From Albula goreensis (taxonomy: Eukaryota > Chordata > Actinopteri > Albuliformes > Albulidae): a stretch of 64,000 nucleotides of DNA. This document shows, in pieces, positions 25,627 to 36,057 of the stretch. Under the pieces are notes generated by a model, which searched no databases, was not told where the DNA came from, and was given only the letters and a program-made list of their open reading frames with translations. The stretch is taken from assembly GCA_022829145.1 (NCBI GenBank), contig CM040746.1, forward strand, positions 35,580,712 through 35,644,711, written 5' to 3'. The stretch's first letter is position 1, and every line of letters starts with the position of its first letter. Both the position numbers and the translations under genes were made by a program.

Positions 25627-27077
25627 TTAGTCCCAGGTCTGCACCATAAACAGTGGTAGTGTGTGAAAGAGACCCTGGCTCACTGGCCTGTGTTCTGATC
25701 TCAGTCCCAGGTCTGCACCATAAACAGTGGTAGTGTGTGAAAGAGACCCTGGCTCACTGGCCTGTGTTCTGCTCTCAGTCCCAGGTCTGCACCATAAACA
25801 GTGGTAGTGTGTGAAAGAGACCCTGGCTCACTGGCCTGTGTTCTGCTCTCAGTCCCAGGTCTGCACCATAAACAGTGGTAGTGTGTGAAAGAGACCCTGG
25901 CTCACTGGCCTGTGTTCTGGTAGTGTGTGAAAGAGACCCTGGCTCACTGGCCTGTGTTCTGATCTCGGTCCCAGGTCTGCACCATAAACAGTGGTAGTGT
26001 GAAAGAGATCCTGGCTCTCTGTCCCAGGTCTGCACCATAAACAGTGGTAGTGTGTGAAAGAGACCCTGGCTCACTGGCCTGTGTTCTGCTCTCGGTCCCA
26101 GGTCTGCACCATAAACAGTGGTAGTGTGTGAAAGAGACCCTGGCTCACTGGCCTGTGTTCTGCTCTCAGTCCCAGGTCTGCACCATAAACAGTGGTAGTG
26201 TGTGAAAGAGACCCTGGCTCACTGGCCTGTGTTCTGCTCTCAGTCCCAGGTCTGCACCATAAACAGTGGTAGTGTGTGAAAGAGACCCTGGCTCACTGGC
26301 CTGTGTTCTGATCTCAGTCCCAGGTCTGCACCATAAACAGTGGTAGTGTGTGAAAGAGACCTGGCTCACTGGCCTGTGTTCTGCTCTCAGTCCCAGGTCT
26401 GCACCATAAACAGTGGTAGTGTGTGAAAGAGACCCTGGCTCACTGGCCTGTGTTCTGCTCTCAGTCCCAGGTCTGCACCATAAACAGTGGTAGTGTGTGA
26501 AAGAGACCCTGGCTCACTGGCCTGTGTTCTGTTCTCAGTCCCAGGTCTGCACCATAAACAGTGGTAGTGTGTGAAAGAAAGAGACTGCTGGCTCACTGGC
26601 CTGTGTTCTGCTCTCAGTCCCAGGTCTGCACCATAAACAGTGGTAGTGTGTGAAAGAGACCCTGGCTCACTGGCCTGTGTTCTGCTCTCAGTCCCAGGTC
26701 TGCGCAACAAACAGTGGTAGAGTGTGAAAGAGACCCTGGCTCACTGGCCTGTGTTCTGATCTCGGTCCCAGGTCTGCACCATAAACAGTGGTAGTGTGTG
26801 AAAGAGACCCTGGCTCACTGGCCTGTGTTCTGCTCTCAGTCCCAGGTCTGCACCATAAACAGTGGTAGTGTGTGAAAGAGACCCTGGCTCACTGGCCTGT
26901 GTTCTGATCTCGGTCCCAGGTCTGCACCATAAACAGTGGTAGTGTGTGAAAAGACCCTGGCTCACTGGCCTGTGTTCTGGGTAGTTCACATGCCTGTGTT
27001 CTGCTCTCAGTCCCAGGTCTGCACCATAAACAGTGGTAGTGTGTGAAAGAGACCCTGGCTCACTGGCCTGTGTTCTG
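25627..27077. repeat. 74-bp minisatellite, about 19-20 units
   Basis: The word TCCCAGGTCTGC recurs at 25631, 25705, 25779, 25853 and on to about 27010, mostly exactly 74 bases apart. Units differ mainly at GATCTC/GCTCTC and at AGTCCC/GGTCCC. A few carry deletions (near 25917-25960 and 25990-26022) or insertions (26574-26580). The high similarity between units indicates recent homogenisation. Minus-strand frames of 68-121 codons across the array are artefacts: the unit is not a multiple of three, so frames rotate, and TGA occurs in two of the three frames of most units. Confidence 0.97.
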
Positions 27078-27087
27078 GTGTTCACAT

Positions 27088-27170
27088 GCTCAGTCTGTGG
27101 GGGCACAGCAGTAACTCAGTGGTAACAGTGATTCCACATTGAGAGTTAAGTTGGATAAATAAAGCTGAAA
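27088..27170 (+). other. possible decayed tRNA-like repeat head
   Basis: GGGGGCACAGCAGTAACTCAGTGGTAACAGTG resembles, in pieces, the common fish repeat start 'ggcacggtggctcagtggttagcac' and includes an A-box-like TAACTCAGTGG. No B box follows, so this is a weak call. Confidence 0.3.
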
Positions 27171-28047
27171 AACATTTAACCCTATTAGGTAATTATGTAC
27201 TTTACACATAAAGTTTCTGCCTCACACTATTTATGTGTATATTTATTTATTTATTTATTTGCATTTTCACACCTGATGGCCACATTTTGTCTGATCATTA
27301 AAGAAAGCGCATCAGTGATTTTAAACAGAATTATATGAGCCATTTACATGTGTAAGACATGTCACCTTTGCCAGTATAACATGGGATAGAGACACGATTT
27401 CCAGTACCACATAAATTCACTCATTTTAAAATCATCATTGAAAGTATGTTTTTCATAATTATCAATTCAATGAATGTATATATCAGAACAGAATTATAAA
27501 TTATCATTTATAAGAGTGATCACATTACTGATTTCATTTTAATAAAAGTTAGTCTGTTATAAAGCTGCTGAACAGTAAGTCACAATGAACACATTTTAAA
27601 TCAGCACTGAAACTATAACTGCAGAGCTGCTCCCAAACTGCATGGGTTTATTTTAGGGGGAAACGGAGGGTCTAGGCTGTAGCTATGGAGACTGCCGGAT
27701 GGAAGACCTCCTAAATAAAGTAGAGAGCATCGGCTGTTTGTATGCTTTGTGTTAATTTAATGGATGTGTGCTAATTTAGTGGTGCTAATGTCACTGGAAT
27801 TATGCACCAAATCTTCACTTTGACAGTTCTGAGCTTTTCATAAAGTGACTAAATTAAGTCAAATGAACAAGCAAGCTGTTTTTCTTTTTACTCCATGCAC
27901 AGCCAGTCCATGTCCACCATGCATGAAGCATTAAGACATGCCACTAAAATGATGTAGTTGTGTGAAATGAAGAAAGACAGAGGAGGAAACCCTTCATCAG
28001 TGTAACATTTTGCAGAGTGGCACAATTGAAATTCATGCACAAATACA
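27171..28047. other. AT-rich non-coding sequence
   Basis: Contains a short (ATTT)n run at 27239-27260. No gene or mobile element is recognised before the LINE 3' end. Confidence 0.6.
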
Positions 28048-29560
28048 CATAAGAACATGAGAACATAAGAACAAATTGTGACGACAGCAGGCCATTCGGC
28101 CCAACAAAGCTCGCCACTACAATTTAAAGAGTATCCAAAACTGCATCTAGTCTGGACTTGAACACAGCAAGGATCTCTGCCTCCACTACATGACCTGGCA
28201 TCATATTCCATTGATAACTCTTTGTGTAAAGTAATACTTCCTTATGTCAGTGCGGAACTTACTCTTAACAATTTTCCATTTATTTCCCCTTGTCCTACAG
28301 ATTGAACTGACCTTAAAAAATGTATTGTAGTTAACCTTGTTGTCCTTTTATAAACTTAAACACCTGTATTAAATCCCCCTTATTCTCCTCTTGCTGAGTA
28401 TAAATAGGTTAAGTAACTTTAGCCTTGCCTCATAGCTTTTATATTTCATGCCAGGAACTAATTTTGTTGCCCTCCTTTGTACTTTTTCAAGAGCCTCGAC
28501 ATCTTTCTTGCAGTGCGGTGCCCAGAACTGCACACAGTATTCCAAGTGGGGACTGACTAAAGCATTGTATAATTTTAATAAAACCTCCTTAGATTTATAA
28601 TCAATACTTTTGGATTTATATCCCAGCATTCTGTTGGCCTTTTTTTTACTGCTACAGCAAACTGCCTAGATCCTTTCAAGCTTTGTTTAACACTTACTCC
28701 CAAGTTTTTTCAAATTGAGCACATTCTAGTTTACTTCCTCCCATGAAGTAATCTTGTCTAAGGTTCTTATTTCCCACATGCAAGACTTTACATTTACCTA
28801 AGTTGAATGTCATCTGCCAGGTATCTGCCCACTTATGGATGCTGTTTAGGTCTTCTTGTATTACCTTAGTTGATTCTATACTGTTGACTTGACCCCCTAG
28901 TTTTGTGTCATCTGCAAATTTTAACATTGTTCCCTGCTGGACTCCACTTCTTACAGGATCCTGCTCTGATACAATTCAGACAGCCAACTTCGAACCCACT
29001 CAGTGATAGTTCCTGAAATTCCTACAGATTTCATTTTCACTATGAGCTTATCATGCGGAACTTTGTCGAATGCCTTTTGAAAGTCTAAATAGATAATGTC
29101 ATAAGCTTGGATTCCATCTAAACACACTGTAGCTTCCTCAAAAAAGTCCAGGAGGTTTGTTAAGCATGACCTCCCTCTGCGAAAACCATGCTGGCTATCG
29201 TTTATGATACCATTTTGTTCAAGGAATAATTCCAAATTGTCCCTAATGATGGATTCCAGTAATTTACAAGTGATACAAGTTAAGCTGACAGGCCTATAAT
29301 TTCCTGGATCAGTCCGGTCTCCTTTCTTGTAGATTTTGTAGAATCTTGTAGGATTGCTTAAAAATAACTGTCAGAGGTTTGTTGACCTCTTCGGGTAGTT
29401 CCCTGAGGGCTCTTGGAAATATTCCATCGGGACCTGCTGCTTTATTTGTTTCAAGTTTTTGAAGTTTATCTAATACTTCTGCATCATTTAACTCAATTTC
29501 CTCCATAAGACTCTGAGAACTGAATGCACCTGAAGGCATATGTGAAAACACTTCACATAC
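28048..29560 (-). mobile_element. CR1-type LINE, 5'-truncated and internally deleted
   Basis: The element reads on the minus strand. Its 3' end, at the low-coordinate side, finishes in short direct repeats of the TTATGTTC type (28048-28075), as CR1 elements do. Just inside is the motif whose plus-strand form is GGCCATTCGGCCCAACAAAG, a sequence shared by many CR1-like repeats of early-branching fishes. Reverse-transcriptase homology fills the rest. Full CR1 elements are several kilobases, so most of the 5' half is missing. No poly-A tail is expected for this clade. The 5' boundary is uncertain and may extend to about 29640. Confidence 0.9.
28150..29560 (-). pseudogene. CR1 reverse transcriptase ORF2 fragment
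   Basis: ORF2 of CR1 LINEs copies the element's RNA into DNA at a nicked target. Several minus-strand frames together give the family order. A block with NKAAGPDGI comes first (about 29390-29510), then NYRPVSL (about 29285-29305), SQHGFRRGRSCLTNLLDFFE (about 29120-29180) and YLDFQKAFDKVPHDKL (near 29050-29100). The catalytic FADDTKLGG motif follows (28895-28927), and then a C-terminal part with LYNALVSPHLEYCVQFWAP and VQRRATKLVPG (28430-28570). Frames break at least near 29310, 28940, 28690 and 28370. Two internal deletions are evident, one before NYRPVSL and one just before FADD, which removes the usual VPQGSVLGP stretch. The copy is dead. Confidence 0.9.
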
Positions 29561-30539
29561 ATGCAATGCCTTGTAAAAAGTACACAAATTTGTTGTGAAA
29601 TGTGCACTGGTTTTCCTCATCTCCGCTGTTGACACCATTCATCTTATATAAATAGCCCTCAATAGAGAGGCCAGCATGGGAGCGTTAAATAGTCGGTGCA
29701 CAAAACTGTTAAACTGTTAAAGTCAAAATGCTTTAAAACTGAGTTTCCGTGAGGAACTATACCTTTCCAAAATGGTAAAAGATTAAAATTACTCATGGAG
29801 AGATGAAATTAGAAAAATTAGATTTTATCAAAATATAAATCGTTTCTGAATCTTTGAGTCAGAGAAATCTGGACTTCTTTTTTTGGTTTAGTCCCATGTT
29901 TTTTTTTTTTTTTCATGTTTTTCAGAGCTGTATATCAGGTTTTGTCAGTTTGACCTAAATTGTGGAAAATTTCTTCTAATGGGAACAGACAGTCACAAGG
30001 GGAAACTGCTAGAGTGTGCACCTTATTGCTGTAATGAATCTTACTTTGAAATATGCATTACAGATACTTTGCCTTGTTCCTTCAAGAATCAGTCTTTCTT
30101 CCCTGCAATTTATGTAACTGAACCTGGGAGCACCTTAGGCAGATAAACAAGGCAAATAGGATGCAATACCAAACAAATAGTTTATTCCTATATGCCCATC
30201 AACTGGTTTTTGTTTTCTGTATACATATTATTGTTCTGTCCAGCTTTTGTTTGATTGGTATGGTTCAAGTCTGCATCATAATATATCATAATACATAAAA
30301 GCATTGACTTTGTCTATATCATACGCAATGTTAATAATGTAAGGTACATATTAAAGATTACAAGAAAACCTTTTTTAAGAATTTGCACATCAGATAAGTA
30401 GCGTCAGGTAGAAAAACCATGTGATAAGGTCCAAAGAAAGAATGGTCTCACACATTTAAAATCTGTGACACCTTTATTAATGTGGTAATGAAACAACATA
30501 ACAGGAACATGTATTGTGTATGTGTCACTTGAATGCCTT
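29561..30539. other. AT-rich non-coding sequence, no gene seen
   Basis: No gene or transposon recognised. Poly-T near 29900-29913. Confidence 0.6.
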
Positions 30540-30695
30540 GATGTTTTCAGTTATGACCAGCAGCTCCACAGGTCGCTCGGTGGGCTGTTTGGTTGGTTGG
30601 TTGGGTGGTTGGATGTTCGGCCCACAAAAAATTTCCCCACCCTTTCATGGCCACAGTTTTTCCGCTCGGGGGCTGAAATTCGGCATGGAGGTCAA

Positions 30696-30726
<31 letters not shown>

Positions 30727-30920
30727 TCAAGCTGTGTGTTGCTGTTCATGCCAATTCGCTAAAAAGGGGTTTGCACTTGTTAAGTCCATAGGCATAGAAA
30801 CAGAAAGAAAGCTTTGACATTGCCAAGCTTGTGGTCTCCGGAAGCGTACAGAGAGCTTTGACGTTGTTAAGTCCATGGTCATCAGAAACAGACAGACAGA
30901 TGGACCGCTGCTCAGTAGGC
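30540..30920. repeat. GT microsatellite beside a degenerate ~44-bp tandem repeat
   Basis: GGTTGGTTGGTTGGGTGG (about 30588-30606) is followed by (GT)n at 30696-30727. Three diverged units then start near 30781, 30824 and 30868 with (T/C)AAG(T/C)..T..GG(C/T), each containing GCTTTGAC(A/G)TTG or CAGAAACAGA. This small tandem duplication has diverged well beyond the 74-bp array. Confidence 0.6.
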
Positions 30921-31318
30921 TGACAGAAGGGTTGATTATTCTTTCTTTCCTTTTTTTTTTTTTTCGTGTTTGGCTTGTGTTTGCCGCAGCACAGCCTCGG
31001 TGTCACAGGTTTGTAGCGATCACACTGAGGGTACTCAGCTGCTTGGACTCATTATCAAATTCAGCCCAGATGGTGAAAATACATGAGCATTGATTATTAT
31101 TTGTCATGAATTATAAAAGACATGCATACAATTCGTATGACAAGCCAGCTGAAAGGAAGCCACCGTCCACAAGATGTGCAGCAGTTAGTTTCTACCTTGA
31201 CTTGTCAGAGTGGGCCATCGGGAGCCATGCATATTTCAATATAATTACCACAGCATGAAAGAGAGGGAGAAAGGGCCTGAAGAGCACGGCAGGGCCTCTG
31301 CTATATATTGTTGCTAGG

Positions 31319-31512
31319 GACACTTTTCCAAAGCCAAAAAATCATGATAATCATAAATGTTGAAAAGTGAAACCACAGAGACGTATTTTGCCTGGTTTTA
31401 CATAATACTTGAAATGACACTTTTCCAAAGCCAAAAAAACATGATAATCATAAATGTTGAAAAAGTGAAACCTCAGTGACGTATTTTGCCTGGTTTTACA
31501 TAATACTTGACA
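31319..31512. repeat. 97-bp direct tandem duplication
   Basis: Two adjacent copies, 31319-31415 and 31416-31512, start with GACACTTTTCCAAAGCC and end with TTTTACATAATACTTGA. They differ at only a handful of positions, so the duplication is fairly recent. No gene lies in it. Confidence 0.95.
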
Positions 31513-34500
31513 TAAATAGCTAAAGACTTAGACTTGTCAGCCAGAGTAGCTTACCACTAAAATGGTTCCCCTAAAATTTAAACATACATGAATTAACACA
31601 TTTCTAACAGGGGAAAAACCTTTCTTGAGACCGTGTTTTTCCGTGCACTCATTTGGTTCATCCTGCATTTTTCAAATCTGCTGAATCTCCTTTTCTCTTG
31701 AAAGTCTTCAGACTTCTTGGTCTTCATGGTTGTTTTCTTCAGAAACATCATAAAAAAGGTAAGTGCATCTGCCCAATGCTGACTGGCGACCACAGCCATA
31801 GGGACAATATTAATCAGTCAACATTCACAATGCATTTTATAACATTAATCTATTCATCTGATCCACTGCTTCAGGTCCATAATTGTTGAATTATGAAAAT
31901 TCATCTCCATCTGGTTTATATTTTCATGTTTCTATGCATGAGATATTTGGTACACAGATGAGAACATATTTACACAGTGATCCATAAACTGAAAATGATG
32001 ACACTATGATATGTTTGTATCCACAAAAATGTAAATCCATACATATACATAAAGTACAAAATCAGTTTTAGAAGTAAGGAGAGGCTTTAGGAGCCATGAT
32101 GACTGATTAGGCCAGTAGCAGCTCAGTGATTAACCTTAAAAAAAAATAAGTTCATTGTTTTAAATTAAAAATGTAAATTACTGAGAACTACATAGATTGC
32201 AGAGACCATATACTACCTAATATAGCATGCAATAGCCAGGCAGCAGTGCAGCTATTATTTATGAAATAATGATTCTATAATCAAAAGTAAACTAAATTAA
32301 ATTAGCATCATACATGTGCAAGGCTCTTTGATCTTTGTATAAACATGACAATGTGTTAATCCAGCTGAACAGGTTTCAGTTTTTCTAAAAACAACAGTTC
32401 CATAGCATGCACAAAGGGAATACTTGCCATGCATGGGAAATGGTTACCTCCACTGAAATAAGACAAAAGAACAGTGACTAGCATGGGCATTAGACTCAGT
32501 AAGAATGCATTGATTTGTACTAAAGCAGCATCAACCATGAGACTTGCCTTCTCCACCATGTTCCCCAAGGAACCTTGTAGCTGGTAATGACTGCAAACTT
32601 TTTCCAATTTGTCTAGTTTCCCTTCCCTTAATATGTTGAATGCAACTTAATTAAAGCTGACTATTAAGGAACAGCATGAACCTGAAGGTCCATTCTTCAA
32701 GAAGAAAAAGAAAAAAAAAACAAAATCAGCCATTGATTTTGAAAAGATGGACATGCAACTGAAGCAGCATTTAATGGTTATGCCTTTTTCCCACCTTGCT
32801 TCACAGAACGAAAAAAAAATGGCTGCCAATTCATTTGAAAGAGAATTCATGTTTTTTTTTTTTTTTTTTTTTTTTTTCCGTGAGAACATTTGTCACACCT
32901 CCATTGATTTTGAGGGCTGCAATGAAGAAAATAAAGCATCTAAATTATGGAAAATATGTGGATGGGATGGAATGATGACAGCATAAATGTGGAGTGGTAT
33001 GCCTGGTATCACCCATGTACTTCATGCAGAGGACATGTAGATATCCACAGGAGATGGTCCCTGAATGAACCTCCCTGACGCTGCATGCAAAATACAAAGA
33101 CATTCAACGCCTTATTCTTCCTGCCTATGCTTTTGATTTTTGAGAATTTTGAGATTGCCCATATTCCATGTGGTGACCATTGTAACTATTTTAATATCAG
33201 TACTTTATTACTAAGTAATACCAATGTTATAAATATGGAAGGAGATGTAGTGATGCTCTCAAATATGTGAAACAAGGCTAGCCCTGTTAAAAACTGTCTA
33301 TGCATTTAAAATGAACACATTTTAGTACAATGTATAAAATACACTTGGATTTTCACATTCTTTGACACATCAGTAAATGGCATAGGGTAATGACAAACAA
33401 CAGGTAGGTATAACAAGAAGCATGTATAGACTTGTTTAGCATATGCAATTAATTATTGCTTCAGGTTACTTACATTTGATTATTCAATGGCTAATTTGTA
33501 ACTGCCCAAGTATAGATGCAACTACATGCAGATGTTTAATTTTGCTGGTATGTTTTTTTTTGTTTTTTTTCGCCCTATTTGTTGCTGTGCATGAGTTTGC
33601 TTAGGGCATAGAAAAAAAGGAAGTTGTAACTGTGTGTGTGGTGCAAAATGGCTGCCGTTCATCACCCAAATGGATGCTACCCTGGGAGAGAGGGAAAATA
33701 GAAGTGTAATCTCTTTCTGGTCTTTGAAAAGAGTAAGTGTGAGGCCAGCCTTGCAAAAAAAAAAAAAAAAAAAAAAAACCATTAAATTCAGTAGCATGGG
33801 GGACAACAAAAACATTTTCACTTCAGATTAAATGATCAACACATGGCATGCAACTGGGAATGTGTAAATGCATGTGCTGCCTTCAGAGGCCATTGTCCCT
33901 GCTTTGATTGGACAGCCATTCTCGCACGCAGTCACATGGTAGAGCAGGTGCCTGAACATGAGTGTAATTGGGCACTCCATCGAGAAATGTCTGGCAAGAC
34001 AGGCCAGGACAGACGCAGCAGGTGGTGTCTTTCAGGGGGAGAAAATGTGTGTATAGATTATATATCACATTTGGGCAGTTCATTTTATGCAGATATATAT
34101 ATATATATATTTTTTTTTTTTGAGAAATTCCACTGGGTGACAAATAGTATGTGCTCTCACAATGACACATTTTTTGCCACATTTGAACCAAATACCTTAG
34201 CTCTCACACTTCACATTAACATTTCATCTTTGAATTAAAATATCATTGTGTTTAATGGTATTTTCCACTGATTCCTGACAATCCAATGTGTGAAGTCTGT
34301 TGAAAAAGTTATGACACTTTTACTGAGATGCAGGAACTTAGCTGCACTTCCTTGTGAATACTGCAAACAACTCGCACAACTTTTGCAGACATGCAGAAGG
34401 TCTTGATCTCCCAGGGGTCTCAGAGCATGCATATGCAATCAATGCAAAGAAATACAAATTACGTTACAACATTCAACCAAAAAATATGTATAGAAACTAT

Positions 34501-34679
34501 ATAGTGGCAATTTGGATACTTTTATTTTGAACTTATTTATACTTCAAAGAGTGAGAGAAAGAAGGGAAAAATGCCAAGCCTGGAACTTCACCCTGAGGGC
34601 CTTTTTCTCTCAGACAGGTCTGTTGAACATACTGGAAAAATCCTCACCCCTCCATAAATCTGAGCAAATCTACACTGTC
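31513..34679. other. non-coding sequence with several homopolymers
   Basis: No gene is recognised. Poly-T at 32852-32877, poly-A at 33755-33778 and (AT)n plus poly-T at 34091-34121 break the stretch. A splice-like arrangement near 31727-31758 (pyrimidine-rich acceptor, AAG/GTAAGTG donor) has no supporting coding frame. Confidence 0.55.
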
Positions 34680-35170
34680 CTCCCCCTCACCCCGGACCGT
34701 GGAAATCCTCTGAATCACTCTCAGCATCACTCACATCAGTGACATGGTTCTGATTATTCCTCCGCTGCGTAAGAAGGATCTGTCTGTTCTTCAGCACCCA
34801 CTCATCCTGGCTCCTGGTGTGCGTCCTTTTACTCAATCCCCACTCGGTACACCGAAACTCCTCACTGTGTGAAATTCCTGCCGGCACGACCTCTTCATAT
34901 GCTTCTTCAAGCAGAGCTGCTCCGTTTGAGTCAAACCTCCCAAAAATATGTCCGTGTCTTGTGTCTATTCAACTTCCGCCACTGGCAACCGATTTCACTG
35001 CAAATCCATTTCATAACCCTGGAACAATCTGGTCCCAAGCTCAAACCATCACTGGACTGAATACTCCTGCAAGAGCTTTCAGCTGTGCAAGCTATAGATG
35101 GCAGTCCTTCCTTCTTTAGCTGGCTCTTCTCCTGGCCCACAGCTGGGGTCTGGCCCAAAAACCAAACTGT
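34680..35170. other. unidentified lower-AT block
   Basis: This block is more balanced in composition than its flanks. A minus-strand frame (34687-34887) ends in an acidic SDAESDSEDF-like run, and overlapping plus-strand frames of 100 and 63 codons cross it. The pattern could be a decayed transposon or a conserved non-coding block. I could not match it to any family. Confidence 0.3.
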
Positions 35171-35910
35171 TTAGATATCATTCAAGGTTGAAAACAAGGA
35201 GCTAATCCAGACTAATATTACCCTCAAGAAAATAATAAAAAAAAAATGTTACAATATGATTTAAGTTGTGATCCAAAAGATGTAACAGCAATTTATATAT
35301 TTCTATGCAGCTGGTTTTCTTATAGATAAAAAGGTGTATCAGTAAAACAAATTGACTGCAAGCAATTGTCTTGTCAATGCTATCAAACACCAGTAATGAT
35401 ATGCTTTAGTGTACTGATGTCTTTGTTGAATTTCAGGACCGTTGCCCTGGTCATAGTGTCAGTCGTAGTGGATACATACAAGCAATTTCTTAAATTGCAT
35501 AAACAATTACCTGCGTACATTTAAAATCCAATGTTCAGACATGATGTCAGTAAGTTGCATGCAGGTAACATATTGAACAGGACAAAAAAAGATGAATCAG
35601 CAATGCAAAACTTTAACCTACAACTGCATATTAGTTGCCTTTCAATTTTCATAAAGAGTTCATATGTATTTATTTTGCAAAGCAAGGTATCTAAACCAAT
35701 TCATGTATGATATTTTAGCTAAGCAGTTTTTCCATCGAATGCAATCTGATCTGTTCAATTATCAGCCTCGTTAGCTAACCCATGTTAGTAGCATGATAAA
35801 ATGTGCAGTAGCCCAAGCTAACCTATTTTAAAATGAGTACCCTATTATTGAATTTTGAGTGCAGTTATTTAGTAGAGAAGTTCTACCAAATTTTCTGGCA
35901 ACATAATCAG
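35171..35910. other. AT-rich non-coding sequence, no gene seen
   Basis: No gene, repeat family or structure recognised. Confidence 0.6.
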
Positions 35911-36057
35911 CCTGTTAAAAAAGGCCACTCAATGAGGGCTGATAAATGGTCTGAAGAGAAAGGGATGAATGTACACTCTAATATATCCTTAAAATGTGAT
36001 TTATTTGCAAAAAAAAAAAAAAAAAAACATGTTTTCGCTATGAGTGGCCTTTTCAGG
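35911..36057. mobile_element. 147-bp element with terminal inverted repeats (MITE-like)
   Basis: The 13-base arm AAAAGGCCACTCA (35919-35931) is exactly complementary to 36041-36053. CCTG (35911-35914) and CAGG (36054-36057) extend the pairing past a 4-base bulge. The interior has a 19-A run and no coding capacity. Size and termini fit a miniature inverted-repeat element. A clear target-site duplication was not seen, so a chance or functional hairpin is not excluded. Confidence 0.5.

Noticed and set aside
25627-27077. CRISPR-like regular repeat
   Set aside because: Units are contiguous 74-bp tandem copies with no unique spacers, in a eukaryotic context.
31727-31773. Short exon with CTTCAG acceptor and AAG/GTAAGTG donor
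   Set aside because: A strong donor, but the 16-47 base exon has ambiguous acceptors and no coding support. GTAAGT occurs about 15 times per strand by chance in this length.
34687-34887. Acidic-tailed minus frame suggesting a transposase N-terminus
   Set aside because: Only the SDAESDSEDF-like run is suggestive. The rest matches no family, and the frames on both strands are equally open.
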